Below the pieces are notes generated by a model, which had not been told where the DNA came from, did not search any database, and worked only from the letters and a program-made list of their open reading frames with translations. From Dipteris shenzhenensis (taxonomy: Eukaryota; Polypodiophyta; Polypodiopsida; Gleicheniales), in NCBI GenBank assembly GCA_047967505.1, contig CM106540.1: a stretch of 64,000 nucleotides of DNA; one strand, given 5' to 3'. This document shows, piece after piece, positions 46,258 through 57,523 of this stretch. The position numbers and the translations under genes were made by a program. Positions within the stretch are counted from its first letter, which is position 1. Every line of letters begins with the position of its first letter.

Positions 46258-47500
46258 CTAATGATTTGTCAAATGAGATGATGCACCGCTATCGATGTAC
46301 GAAGGATCCTGTTCCACTTGGTTGACTTGATAGCTAAAATCCTCTTTGGGATTGAAATCAGTGTCTAGGTACACTGTATCCGTCTGATGCAATTCCTCGC
46401 TTGCAAGAAACATATTTCCATGTTCATTTGCAAAATGACTGTGACTAGAATGTCCACCATGATGATTTCCTCTGCCTCGGGAATTCCCTCGATTACTGCT
46501 CGATTGACCACGTTGGTCGTATTGCTTCTTGTGGCAATCTCTTTCATAGTGTCCAAACTTGTGACAGTAGTTGCACTGAATGTTTGACATGTTGGTGGAT
46601 GCATTCCCTTGTCCTTGAAATCTTCCTCGGTTGGAATGATTTCCTCTTTGCTGATTCTGATATTGCTGAGGATGATGCTGTTGCTGATGCTGATTCTGAC
46701 TTTGATTTTGTTGCTAATGATGACCACTTCTGTTGTATGATCTACCTCTACCTTTACCTCTGCCTTTGCTTCTGTCTAAGGTTGTGAATGCCTAATCATT
46801 AGAATGACCTTTACGTGCTTGAATTGCCTCAGTCCTGAGTTCTTCACCAAGTAGAACTGACTAAAGTGCTTCTAGTGTTGGAATTTGCCGTTGGATGGTA
46901 ATACTCTAGACTAGATTCATGTATCCCTCTCCTAGTCCATTCAGAATGACTTGAACCATTTCTACAGGGTCCATAGTCTCTCTTGCTACTGCAAGTTGAT
47001 TGTTGTAGCCTTTTATGTGGAGTACATAAGCATGACCGGTTTCACTGCTATTGCGAAAGATCTGGTTGATCTAGTTTCTCACTGTGAGAATCCTAGATGT
47101 GTTCTTGGACTCATAGAGAGCTGCAAACATATCCCATGCTTCTTTTGATGTCTTGACTATGTTGAGCTGTCCTAGCATGACATCTTGCACATTCTGCTTG
47201 ATCAGGTGATAGGCATACTTATCTTTCTTATCCCATTCTACTTGAGCTCGAGCAATGGTAGGATCTACTACTAGTGCGGAAACTGTTTGTGTAGATGTAG
47301 ATCCCGTTGCTGGTGATGTGACAATAGATGGAGTAGAGCTACTGGTAGCTGGATCGTCCAATGGTCTAGGTGTAGACCCATCAACATACTCCCATTTGTC
47401 CTGAGGTACAAGAATGGTCTCCATTTAGTATTTCCCATGTACCGTAATTGGAGTTGTCTAACTTAGCAGATGCCTCTAGATTGAGGTTGCTAGTTGACAT
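46258..47500 (-). pseudogene. Copia Gag-protease (chimeric element)
   Basis: Starts at the ATG at 47500-47498. Pieces show DKWEYVDGSTPRPLD, then AYHLIKQNVQDVMLGQLNIV (UBN2-type Gag), an N/Q-rich low-complexity stretch, the zinc knuckle CNYCHKFGHYERDC (near 46575) and the protease motif YIDSGASSHL (near 46290). Several stops and frame breaks are present in the Gag part. This is the closest relative of the remnant at 1987-2891. Confidence 0.8.
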
Positions 47501-48196
47501 GGTGCAAGAAATGTACTCAAAAGTGTCGGGAAGATCTCTGTATGAATCAACTGCAAATACACTGACTATGCCAAGTGAAATCTCTGTACTATCGGTGAAG
47601 ATAGAACTGCAGTATATAAAATCAAATCTGTATTACAAGGCTTGTGGAAATGATGCCGGGAATAGCCAAGAGGCTTTACAAGGCTAAAATGATGTGCACT
47701 GCCATGAGATAGCCGAATAGGCTTTACAATGGTGGAATGTGTGTGTGAAATCAAATGCTATCTGCCCACTGAAACAATCTACAATTCCTCTGTACTCTGA
47801 AGTCTGCTCATTGAACTGATGAACATAAGGTTTCAGGTAATGTAATGATGTGAAACCATATGTGAGCATATGGACTGACTCCGAGTAGGTACTAGTCGGG
47901 AAAGGAATTAGAGAAAGATGAAGTGTGCTAGGAGAAAACGCAGATGGAATAGTCGACGACTTTCGTGCAATGGCGACGAAACGGGCACGCCTTTCTTCAA
48001 TTCCTCTCAACCAGAAGTTTGCCCTTTTGAGATAGATCTCCAACAGGAAGGACGTGGGAAATGGCTGAGAACTGGAGGAGAACAAGCTTAATCAAAGTTT
48101 GGGAAGAAGAGGGAGAGATGGTGAAGAAGAAGATGAAGAAGAAGATGATGATGTGGCAGAAATGGGATCAAGGGGGATCAAATGGCTCTGATACCA

Positions 48197-48493
48197 TGTT
48201 GGTGAAACTGAAAGGAAGCAAAGAATGGACACAAACTCAGAATACTTGCATTACTTGGTTGTAGAATGAAGAAGAGTGAGGTCCTTAAGTAGGCACCTCA
48301 TACATGCTCACTGACATCACTGATGACTTCAGAGCTCCACAATCATCTCCTCAATCTGCTCCAAGATTCTCTCAATCATCCTATGTGGCTCTCCACCACA
48401 TAACTGTGCTTGTGGGCACCTAAATGTGCCTCTAGCACTCACACATAGAAACATAAGGTGTGCCTGAGTCATACACCTTGAGATATCCCAACA
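48197..48493 (-). repeat. Family IV LTR on the 5' side of the chimera
   Basis: Aligns along its whole length with 32395-32683, with about 20-30 differences and a short insertion by eye. It ends at the primer-binding site complement GCTCTGATACCA (48185-48196). Confidence 0.9.
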
Positions 48494-51009
48494 GCAATAG
48501 CATATGCTCTCAGTGTGCTTCTTAAGTTCTTGTTGCAAGTGTATAAATGGCCACTCAAGAGAATACGTTTCTTGATTAGGTAGTGGTTCCATAACTTGCT
48601 AGTTGAAATCCTTCTTGCCCTTCTTGAACTACCCTAGTGTATATCTTCGTGAACATGGCATTTATGTCAAGTTGACCCAAAGCCAATAAGTTGTTGCATA
48701 GTATTGTAGCAAAAAAGAAAGCCGCTTCAAAAATTATTCATGGATTGAGAATGAATCCAGGCTTCTATTAGGGTGGATTTATAATTTTGATAGCCACCTC
48801 ATTAATAGGCGAGAATCTCTTAGGGAAGGTATGCATTTCTCATTAGAGGGATGGAATCTCAATTGTCTTTATTTCGCCACTCGATTATGAGTCCCAATAT
48901 CCATCGATGATAACCTTCAAAACCTTCATTCAAAAAGGGAGGTTACACACCTTGTGGCTTTAATATTGTGTTTAGAAGTGGTCTATAACATTGGGAAGTA
49001 GAGAAATGTATGTATGCTTTCCAAGGGTTTAGGCTTTAGAGATGTAGCAAGAGAATTGATGGTGGAGACACATCCCCTTCCTCTAAACTTTTGTCATCCA
49101 AGAAACATTTGGTTGATCAAGTTCTTATCATCATCTCCTTCATTGTCTCCCTATCTATTATGGAGTTGTAGTTAGCTCATCATCATAAATGTTTGTTGAG
49201 TATTGGATCAGCTCCATAATAAGTACCATTTTATTTGTAGATTCCCTCTTTGCATCTATCACCCTTTTTGAGCATAATCATCATTCTAGTAGATGATATT
49301 GGTACTAGTGATCATCTTCACACCACTAATTTATCTTGTGTTCAATGTTGCTATATTACACCCTTTGGTCTATAGTTAGGTTGATTTGAAGATCCACCAT
49401 TTTGTAGTATAGAGGCAAAGATGCCAAAATGGTTGGAAAAAATGGCAACTTCCGTTTAAGCTTCTTTGTTTACTTTATTGTTGCATAGGCCCCAGCTTTA
49501 GGGGTTTTAGGCCCAACATCAATTTGTACATAATGAATGGGTTGTTCTTTCGGAAGCCTCCACAAAGGCTTGCAAAAACAAAGACACAATCTTCCACACC
49601 CCACCCATTTTCCTTGTAGCAATGGCTTATAGATGAGGTGTAAGAGGTGTGACCATGTGACTTGTTATTCCCTCCATTATAGGACAAAAGTCTTAATCAT
49701 ATTGTCAAGTAGGGTATTCAATGTGTCCTCTCTTGCATTGAGCTATCGATGACCACATCAATTTGATCAATTAAGGCCATGTAATATTGGCTTTCTAGCT
49801 CTTCATACAAGTCCTCTAGTTTGTCTTCACCCATAGTAGGCTATTTGGCTTTTCCAATGCTCTTCTAGCTTGCGTCTGGCTTTTGAACTAACATCCCATT
49901 GTGTTGCTTGAAGGCTTAAGAGGTGTGTCCATGTGACTTGTAATTCCCTCCATTATAGGATAAAAGTCTTAATCATATTGTCAAGTAGGTAGTCAATGTG
50001 TGCTCTCTTGCATTGAGCTATTGATGACCACATCAATTTGATCAATTAAGGCCATGTAACAATTTTTTTCTTCTAATATAGGCAAGATGTTTTGTGCACT
50101 CTATTAAAGTTGTGCTTTGCTCTTGAAGTCCCTTATTCAGCATCCTTGGCTTGTTTCATGAATCTCTTTGACTTTCCCATTAGGGAATTTTTGGACTAAA
50201 AAATGTCCACCTGGATTAGGCCCTTAAGATTTACCCAACCTCAAGATTAGCAAACTAGCCACTGAAAAGGCTTAGGCATTAAAAGAATCAAGAATTCTAT
50301 ATTGGCCTCTCGTTGGTGTAGAGACATCCCTTGGTCCCTACTACCTGCCACTTGCCTCCCTCTTGCCCTACCACATCTTGGGGCATTTACTCACCCCCTT
50401 GACTTTTGGATGGTCCCCCTACCCCCTTAACTCTTGGATGTGGGCCCAAATTCACACAAAATCCCCCCTCCCCCCCAAAAAACCAAAAATTTAGAAAAGT
50501 GTCCCCATCCCCCCAAACACCTCCCACGAGTCTCCCCAAAATATCCCTCACCTTCTTTCAGCCTCTTTCTCTCAAACTTTTTCTCTTTGCTCCCTTTGTT
50601 TCTACAATGGCGAAGCACTCCCCTTCCTGTAGACCAAAGCTATCTCTTGAATCTTGTGTAGGCCACATTTTGAAGCACGAAAGTGATATTTGGATTGCTC
50701 AATAGTTCAAGCTAATATCCTTGGCTACAATGAAACCTTCTACAATAGGTCAATTCAAGGTTTTAGGAAAAGACAAAGGAAAGAAAGAGAGAAATTGAAA
50801 GGGTCACATTGTTGGGACTTGTAATACCACAAGGTGTAGGTTCAACATGTGTATATTGCTCAAGATATGAACTTGGATTTGACAAATCAAGCTTCCTTTC
50901 CTTCAAATTGTATGTACCATTTACATTGTCATTTTTGCATTATGACAACCTCATTGTCCATTATGTTGTGTATGTTTCTGTGTTTTGAGAGGGGTGTCAC
51001 TACTAAGAT
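48494..51009. other. Non-coding region with a 150-bp direct duplication
   Basis: No gene recognised. A block of about 150 bp starting TAAGAGGTGTG occurs at 49641-49789 and 49917-50065 with about 90 percent identity by eye. CT-rich sequence lies at 50330-50600, followed by AG-rich sequence leading into the microsatellite. Confidence 0.6.
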
Positions 51010-51045
51010 TGAGAGAGAGAAGAGAGAGGGAGGGAGGGAGGGAGG

Positions 51046-51093
<48 letters not shown>

Positions 51094-51118
51094 GATGATG
51101 ATGATGCATGCATGTGTG

Positions 51119-51197
<79 letters not shown>

Positions 51198-51248
51198 GAT
51201 GATGATGATGTTGATGATGCATGCGTGCATGTGTGTGTGTGTGTGAGT

Positions 51249-51308
<60 letters not shown>

Positions 51309-51388
51309 GATGATGATGATGCATGCGTGCATGTGTGTGTGTGATCTACACACAAAGAGAGAGAGAGAGAGAGAGATGATGATGATGA
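51010..51388. repeat. Compound microsatellite: (GGGA)n, (GA)n, (GAT)n, (TG)n
   Basis: Alternating blocks of GAGA, GATGAT and TGTG with GCATGCGTGCATG spacers; at least four rounds of the order GA-GAT-GCATG-TG. Open frames here are low-complexity artefacts. The array continues beyond the inserted element at 54171. Confidence 0.95.
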
Positions 51389-51713
51389 TGACAAAACATG
51401 TGTGCCTCAGGATCTATGGAGCGCTCTAAGGTGGATGGAACCTATGTGGAAACATGATGAAGAGAGTGCTCATGACATGTATCTCAAGTCAATTAGGTTC
51501 CAAGATAGATTAGCTTGGACTCATAAAGAGAATCTTGAGATAGTGCAAAGTGCTTGATTGATATTCCTTCAAATGAACCTCCCTTTTATAGGTGAGGGTA
51601 CTTACATCCATTTGCTTGCTCACATGTGGGATATCTCCTCCATGCCATGTGGCAGCTTATCCTTTGCCCATACCTTTGCTCTACATGTGCTCATGGCACC
51701 ACAACTCTCAACA
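51389..51713 (-). repeat. Family V 3' LTR
   Basis: On the plus strand it runs from TGACAAAACATGTG to CAACTCTCAACA, matching 53846-54170. Confidence 0.95.
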
Positions 51714-53845
51714 CCTCCCCTTGGTGCCATGATCCTTTGGCTACTACAAGGTGGTCAGATGTGAGTTACAAATCCATCACCTCCCCTTAGTGCATGCATG
51801 CTACTTAAGGTGGTCAAGTGTGGCTTCTACATGTCAATACCTCCCCTGGGTGCTTTCATAGCTACTCTCAGGTGGTCAGGCTTGATTTACAAAACATAGG
51901 CAAGGTTGGCACGGTTTTTGCTTTTCAATACATTCCATTGATGTCACCTTTTGGCTCATGGCTTGATGACGATGCGTTTGCTTCTTTGCTTGGTGTAGCT
52001 TCATGCATGATGCTTTGTTCTTCCATGTGCCTTGATGCTTTGTGTGTGGATGCCATGCTTCGGGCTATGGTCATCTCATGTACTTGTGCTTTTGGCTGGC
52101 TTTTTGCATCGATGTTTGCATTCATGCTTTGCTTTTCCATTTGTTGCAAAGGTCTTACCAATTGATTTCTTTCAATATTGGCAGTGTCTAATTGCATACA
52201 ATGATTCTGACTTGACAGGCGTGTAGAGCTCGAAAAGACGATCACTTTTCCTTTTTGGAGCATGTCCAAATTCCTCCTGGATTGCAAGTTATGGCTTGTT
52301 GAAGCTTTTGTGAAGAAGAGAGCCTTTGATGATGTGGCACAGGGATTCACATGCTGAATTCCATACTGTGCTTAACAAGAGACTTTGTGCTTAGGTGGCA
52401 CTGCTGACTGTGTATGCTTATGTGGCAGTTAACCAATCCTAACTCTAACAATGGTGGGTTAAGCTAACCAAACCAGAGTTTTATCTGCCACGTGTCACAT
52501 CAATTAATTAACCCTGTCCAAAAAGTAACCTTACCCTGGTCAATTTGACCCAACCTTATCTGCCACGTGGCAGAAGGAGGTTTAGAGAGAGAAGCTGGCT
52601 AGCTTCTTCATGGTGGAGGCGACGACGGAGTTGGAGCGTGGAGTCGTTCTACACCCCTCACCTCTGTGCGGTTTCACTTGGAGGAGGCATGGCTTCGCTT
52701 CGTAGGAGAGTCGTCGGGGCTGGCTGCTGGGTAGACACAAGCTGCGATTGGTAGTCGGCTGGTTGGAGCTAGCCCATGGCTGGAGCGTAGTTAGAGGACG
52801 ATCAGCCCGTGTGCATGGAGCAGGCGCTGGAGTTGGCGAGGGAGCTGTTGAGCTTGTGTACTGTAATGTTCCATCGTCACTGGTTCCTTGTCTGGAGGAA
52901 GGCCCTTTGCTACCCGTTGTTGGGGCGCCGTATGCTGAAGAGCTCCAATTGGAGTGGTTGCTGCTGCCGGAACTCGGGCGTTGAGAAGGCGTTGGAGGTC
53001 GAGGCTTGTGTGGCTGCTGGAGCATTGGCCGAATGAAGAGGCTGTTGTGGATAGGACTCACTAGTAGAAGCTGAGCGCGTTGCCATTGTTGTTGGATGCG
53101 CTTGGAGAAGATGCACTAAAGATTGTTGTTGCAGTCGTCCATGAAGGCTGAGCTTTGGTCGTTGAGAGACTTTGGCATATCTACTGGATCTCCATCGTCG
53201 ACACCATCGCTCTTTGTATCCTTCTCTCTACCTTCGCAAGCTGTAGCCCTTGCTTCCGGCTTGAGTGGACAAGGCTTGATGAGCAAGCCCTCGTACCAAA
53301 CTTGAAACCGTATGCTGGTGGATTACTACGGTAGGCAAACACAGGATATGTAATAGAGAGAATCGACAAGGAGCTTCTTTGTTGTGAACCGTTGTAAGGC
53401 AGCTTGAGTCATATGCTACTAGAGTCGGGTCTAGGCTTAGAGTTGCTGATCTGTCGATGGTTGCTGCAGCTTGATAGGCCATAGTCGTTGTAGATAGAAT
53501 CCACTACAGAGAAAGTCGTAGAGTAGCCTGAGTTGAAGGAGTTGACCGATTAGTTACGAGATCTTCTTGGGACAAATAGCCTTCAAGCCTTCTCAAATAG
53601 AAGGAGATATTGAACCTTGCGACTACCAGAATGAAACTCTCTCTCTCACACACACACAACGGAAGTAAGTGGACGGAAATGTCTCTCTCAAGAAGAAAGT
53701 GATCTCTCTTGGAATGGAAGTGAAGTTCACTCTAGAGGAAACTCAAATCTCTAAATCGAGTTTCAATATTTAGCTAAGAGAAACCATGAGTACCTAAGGT
53801 GTGCCTACAACTAATAAGAAGAGCTAGACCTAAGCTCTGATACCA
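51714..53845 (-). other. Family V interior without retroviral genes
   Basis: The sense-strand frames 52350-51925 (141 codons) and 53061-52582 (159 codons) lack any Gag, protease, integrase or RT motif. The second is Ser/Pro/Thr-rich (SGSSNHSNWSSSAYGAPTTG) and lies in the GC-rich part. It may be captured non-element sequence. Comparable frames exist on the opposite strand, so none is called as a gene. Confidence 0.5.
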
Positions 53846-54170
53846 TGACAAAACGTGTGTGCCTCAGGATCTATGGAGCGCTCTAAGGTGGATGGAACCT
53901 ATGTGGAAACATGATGAAGAGAGTGCTCATGACATGTATCTCAAGTCAATTAGGTTCCAAGATAGATTAGCTTGGACTCATAAAGAGAATCTTGAGATAG
54001 TGCAAAGTGCTTGATTGATATTCCTTCAAATGAACCTCCCTTTTATAGGTGAGGGTACTTACATCCATTTTCTTGCTCACATGTGGGATATCTCCTCCAT
54101 GCCATGTGGCAGCTTATCCTTTGCCCATACCTTTGCTCTACATGTGCTCATGGCACCACAACTCTCAACA
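53846..54170 (-). repeat. Family V 5' LTR with TATA box
   Basis: Matches 51389-51713. On the minus strand TATAAAAG (54040-54047) is a good TATA box for Pol II transcription of the element. Confidence 0.95.
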
Positions 54171-54356
54171 GATGATGCATGCGTGCATGTGTTCATGTGT
54201 GTGTGTGTGTGATCTACACACACACACACACATAGAGTAGGGTGGTGTGCGCATGTGCATGCATGTGCGCACACACGTGTGTGTGTGTGCATGCACGTAC
54301 ATGCATGCATGTGCATACATGCATGTGTGCGTGTGTGCATTCGTGCAACAATGCAA
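54171..54356. repeat. Right part of compound microsatellite, (TG/CA)n
   Basis: Alternating purine-pyrimidine DNA with ATGCATGC and TGTGTG/CACACA runs; the continuation of 51010-51388 across the family V insertion. Confidence 0.93.
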
Positions 54357-56401
54357 GGGCACACATAGATTCAAATAATCATGAAATTAGCAAGGACATT
54401 TTTTTCATATATGACAAATCACTTAATCTAACTTTATTAATCAATCCCATCACATGCACTATTTCCCTTTGAGGTTAGTATTTAAAACAAATTTTACCTT
54501 AAAAAACTTTGTTATCCTTTGTTTTGAGGTAGTCTATAATTTAAGATCTGCAAACTAGGCATATACTAATTAATAGATTTCGAGAGCAAATGCAAATAGG
54601 AGCGATAGACCAACAAACCGAGACATTGGGGAAATACTTCTACAAAAGATTGAGACAAGATACATAACGCAGTAAGCGGATTGGAAATCCAACACATCAA
54701 TGGCTTCAATGTTAAGATAGATGTAGCTAAAAGAGATGCGGATCGTTCAAAAGTTGATGTAAGGGTGATGAGACAGTGAGTTGGATTCTGATATGGATGA
54801 ACCGGTAGTGATACGGTGTCACGTACCGGTTGGAGGATGTACATGTGTGAGGTAATGATGCATAAATGAGGAAGGATTGGCCCTCCAAATGGGGTGGAAG
54901 GAGTGCCCACGTGAGTGTACTTTTGCTATTGACCAATCTAGAATGCTCATGCAACCCACAAACCACATATGAATGCATAATGCCTCATACACACATTCCA
55001 TGCATACGAGAGGTCAAATTTCTCATGCCTCTTGGGATCCATCCCTTGGGCATACCCCATTATTCTACCCTTAGCCTATGACACTTTTATGTCTACCATT
55101 TATTAATGCACCCATGCATTCCCAACCATTCCTATCCTAGGACCTACATGTGTGAGTGCACCATTTATTAATCAACTCCTAGGACCTACATGTGTGAGTG
55201 CACCATTTATTAATCAACTAACATATATCCAATACATTATCCTTATGGCATTTAGCCATTTAAACCTACCTAGCCTACCTTCTAATTAATACATTTCAAT
55301 CAACCTAGCCTAATACATTCTAGGCTATAAAATTGAGTTGTGACATGCCCTCTTGCTTGGGACATAGATCTCCTCATCTATTAGGTACTCTTCTTTGACT
55401 TCATGATTTTTAGCACTCTTTAGGTTCCTGTATAAACTTCCATACAACAATTTCAATCTTTCATCTTCATGTCTAATACTCCTGCCAAACAAGTCCAACA
55501 TTAGTATGTTCTTTTAAAGAAAATTTCCAAATAAATCAATAAGAAATACATAGTGCTTATCCTTCATGTTGTGTTGTCCATATACTTCTTTGCTTTGGAC
55601 ATTCCTACAAAGACTAATTTAACTTTATCCATTAGGGTTAGTAGGAATCCATTTCTGTTCTACTTTTCCTTTCCAATAAGATACCATTTCCTAATCTCTC
55701 TCTCTCATATGCTTACATTGGTCCAAGTTCCAAGTGACTATTTTGGAACCATTAGTTTTAGGCTGATCATACCCAAAACTTACAAGATAGGCCTATCTTA
55801 CAAGATCAAGATCACCAGATCTTGCTTGAGTACTCATTCTAGACCATCAGGTCTAAGTCATGCGTCCATGACTTACCAATTACTTGACATCTCTCCAAGG
55901 TCACTAGACCTTACTAAGCTCTTACATATCCACCACCTAGTCCAATACCATCTAGTAATTTTCCTAATGTCTTCTAGCACCCTCTTGCTTGGGAAGAGCC
56001 CTAGTACTACCTTGGCACATCAACCCAACCTAAGAGAATAACTTAACCATCTCTAGTTTTCTAACTTCAAGACTCTTAACACCATGGATGCCTTCTAAAG
56101 AATCCTTATCGGGTGTCTCTATATGATACCATTGTGTACATTTCCAAAGTAAGAGTTGTGCACATGCTCAATTCTTGAGTTTTTTTCTACCCCAAGTGTA
56201 TGCTCCTACATGCAAATGCATTTATTAATTAATTATCCTAAATGCTCATCTTAAATTTAAGTAGATCGATCCTTTGACCCTTGTCATCATCATGCAATTG
56301 TGTATTCCATTCTTTGCTAGATGATGAGTCACTTTTGTAGCCTTCATTCAAGTTTCTTAAAAAAATAAATAAATACCTAATCTCTATTCTTAAATTATTT
56401 T
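54357..56401. other. Non-coding region without recognisable gene
   Basis: Only short, unsupported frames. A 42-bp tandem pair starting TCCTAGGACCTACATGTGTG lies at 55135-55218. Confidence 0.55.
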
Positions 56402-56617
56402 TGTTGACTCTGTGCCAACATGGACTTATGTAGAAAGAGAATGTGTTACAACGTCTACATATGACTTCTACATGTAGAAAGAGAATGTGTTACAACTTTG
56501 TGTTACAACTTCTACATGTAGAAAGAGAATGTGTTACAACTTCTACATATGACTTCTACATGTAGAGAGAGAATGTGTTTTAATTCCTACATGCAAAGAG
56601 AGAAGCTCTCCAACTTG

Positions 56618-56625
56618 TATAAATA
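56618..56625 (+). promoter_or_regulatory. TATA box of the Ty3/gypsy LTR
   Basis: TATAAATA in the LTR, downstream of the repeated TACATGTAGAAAG segments. It fixes U3 to the left and a transcription start about 30 bp to the right. Confidence 0.65.
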
Positions 56626-57009
56626 CCCCATAATGGAATGAAGCCCACACTCTTTGGGGCATTGTGTTGAGTTTACTTTGGTATTCCAAGCATTTGTCTC
56701 AAGTGTCCATGCTTCCTTGCACTCCACATCCAAAAGCATGTCCTAACCTTGTAACTCCTCCTCCTCTCTCCTCCAACCTTGCAACCCATCCTCTCCCTCT
56801 CCTCCTCCCTCCTCCTCCTTCCTCCTCCTCCCTCCTCCTCCTCCCTCCTCCTCCTCCTCCTCTCTCCTCCTCCTCCGTCCTCTCTCTTCTTTTCCCCATG
56901 CTCTTACACCTTCTTCCTCTCGCACTCCTATGCTCCCCCTAAACCCTTTGTTCCTCAACCCTTAAACTCCATGATCTACGAGGGAGACGAATTCTCCACC
57001 ATGTACTCT

Positions 57010-57265
57010 ACCGTGAACCTTGGATCATCCTTCTAACCCTGGACTCCTTCTGAACCTTGGAACCTCCTTCTAACCTTGGAACCTCTTCTAAACTCTGGAA
57101 CCTCTCTCTAAATCCTGGAACCTCCTAAACCTTGGAACCTCCTTTTAACCCTGGAACCTCCTTCTAAACCCTAGAACCTCCTTCTAATCCTGGAACCTCC
57201 TTCTAAACCGTGGAATGTCCTTCTAACCCTAGAACCTCCTTCTAACCCTTAAACTCCTCCTAAAC
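57010..57265. repeat. Minisatellite of about 19 bp inside the LTR
   Basis: About a dozen imperfect copies of AACCCTGGAACCTCCTTCT with small length changes and T/A variants; it probably expanded by slippage in the LTR. Confidence 0.85.
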
Positions 57266-57277
57266 CCTTCAACCCCC

Positions 57278-57300
57278 AATGAAGGCGAAAAGCCTTCATT
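57278..57300. repeat. Perfect 9-bp hairpin in the LTR
   Basis: AATGAAGGC and GCCTTCATT pair around the loop GAAAA. It lies in the RNA-encoding part of the LTR and could be an RNA stem-loop. Confidence 0.75.
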
Positions 57301-57486
57301 ACCTCAATCATGATGATACACGTTCCTTTTACACATGCATGCACTTTGTTTGCTTACCACACTTAAGCCTACGTCTCTCATCGGAACACGACTCGAGGTC
57401 CTAAGTTGCACATATACTACAACGACAACCCTAATATAATTGTAGGTGACAAAAAGCCTCAGAACCCTACATATTGAGAAAACCCA

Positions 57487-57516
57487 GCTCTTCCTACGAA
57501 AGCAGTAGGAAAGAGC
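57487..57516. repeat. U5 hairpin next to the primer-binding site
   Basis: GCTCTTCCTAC pairs with GTAGGAAAGAGC (one bulged base) around a six-base loop, ending about 8 bp before the primer-binding site. The position resembles the U5 inverted-repeat stem known beside retroviral primer sites. Confidence 0.6.
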
Positions 57517-57523
57517 CAACATT

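Larger units (their letters stand above)
42955..48493 (-). mobile_element. Chimeric Ty1/copia element: family III body, family IV 5' LTR
   Basis: A minus-strand element with all copia domains. The 3' LTR (42955-43211) is family III: in element orientation it starts TGTTGAGAGTTC and ends with the complement of TGACAAAATATG. The 5' LTR (48197-48493) is family IV: it starts TGTTGGGATATC. The primer-binding site (48185-48196) and the adjacent leader also match family IV at 32300-32394. The flanks GAGGA (42950-42954) and GCAAT (48494-48498) do not match, so there is no target-site duplication. The gag and leader next to it match the family III remnant at 1987-3165. This is best explained by recombination between two elements. 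Confidence 0.85.
51389..54170 (-). mobile_element. Non-autonomous LTR retrotransposon, family V
   Basis: A 2.8-kb element with 325-bp LTRs (51389-51713 and 53846-54170) and a perfect target-site duplication GATGA at 51384-51388 and 54171-54175, inside the compound microsatellite. On the minus strand the primer-binding site TGGTATCAGAGC is at 53834-53845, directly adjacent to the 5' LTR, and the polypurine tract complement CCTCCCCTTGG (51714-51724) borders the 3' LTR. The interior has no pol. Its right half (52550-53500) is markedly GC-richer than its surroundings. The LTRs differ at very few positions by eye, so the insertion is fairly recent. Confidence 0.95.
56402..57521 (+). repeat. Ty3/gypsy-type LTR, 1.12 kb
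   Basis: Bounded by TGTTGACTC at the left and GAGCCAACA at the right, near-perfect inverted termini of TG..CA form. It is followed after two bases by a tRNA-Asp primer-binding site. It contains a TATAAATA box at 56618-56625, direct repeats of a TACATGTAGAAAGAGAATGT segment at 56430-56570, a CT-rich tract (56755-56890), a 19-bp minisatellite (57010-57265) and hairpins near the 3' end. The matching second LTR was not found in the window. Confidence 0.75.

Noticed and set aside
50849-51429. Several overlapping open frames of 60-147 codons on both strands
   Set aside because: They are translations of (GA)n, (GAT)n and (TG)n microsatellites (runs of SLSLSL, HTHTHT, REREREre) and have no coding signal.
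52582-53061. A 159-codon Ser/Pro-rich protein
   Set aside because: Listed only as interior sequence: GC-rich composition opens several frames on both strands, with no domain and no conserved start context.
56743-56958. Glu/Gly/Arg-rich frames on the minus strand
   Set aside because: Low-complexity translation of the CTCCTCC tract inside the Ty3/gypsy LTR.
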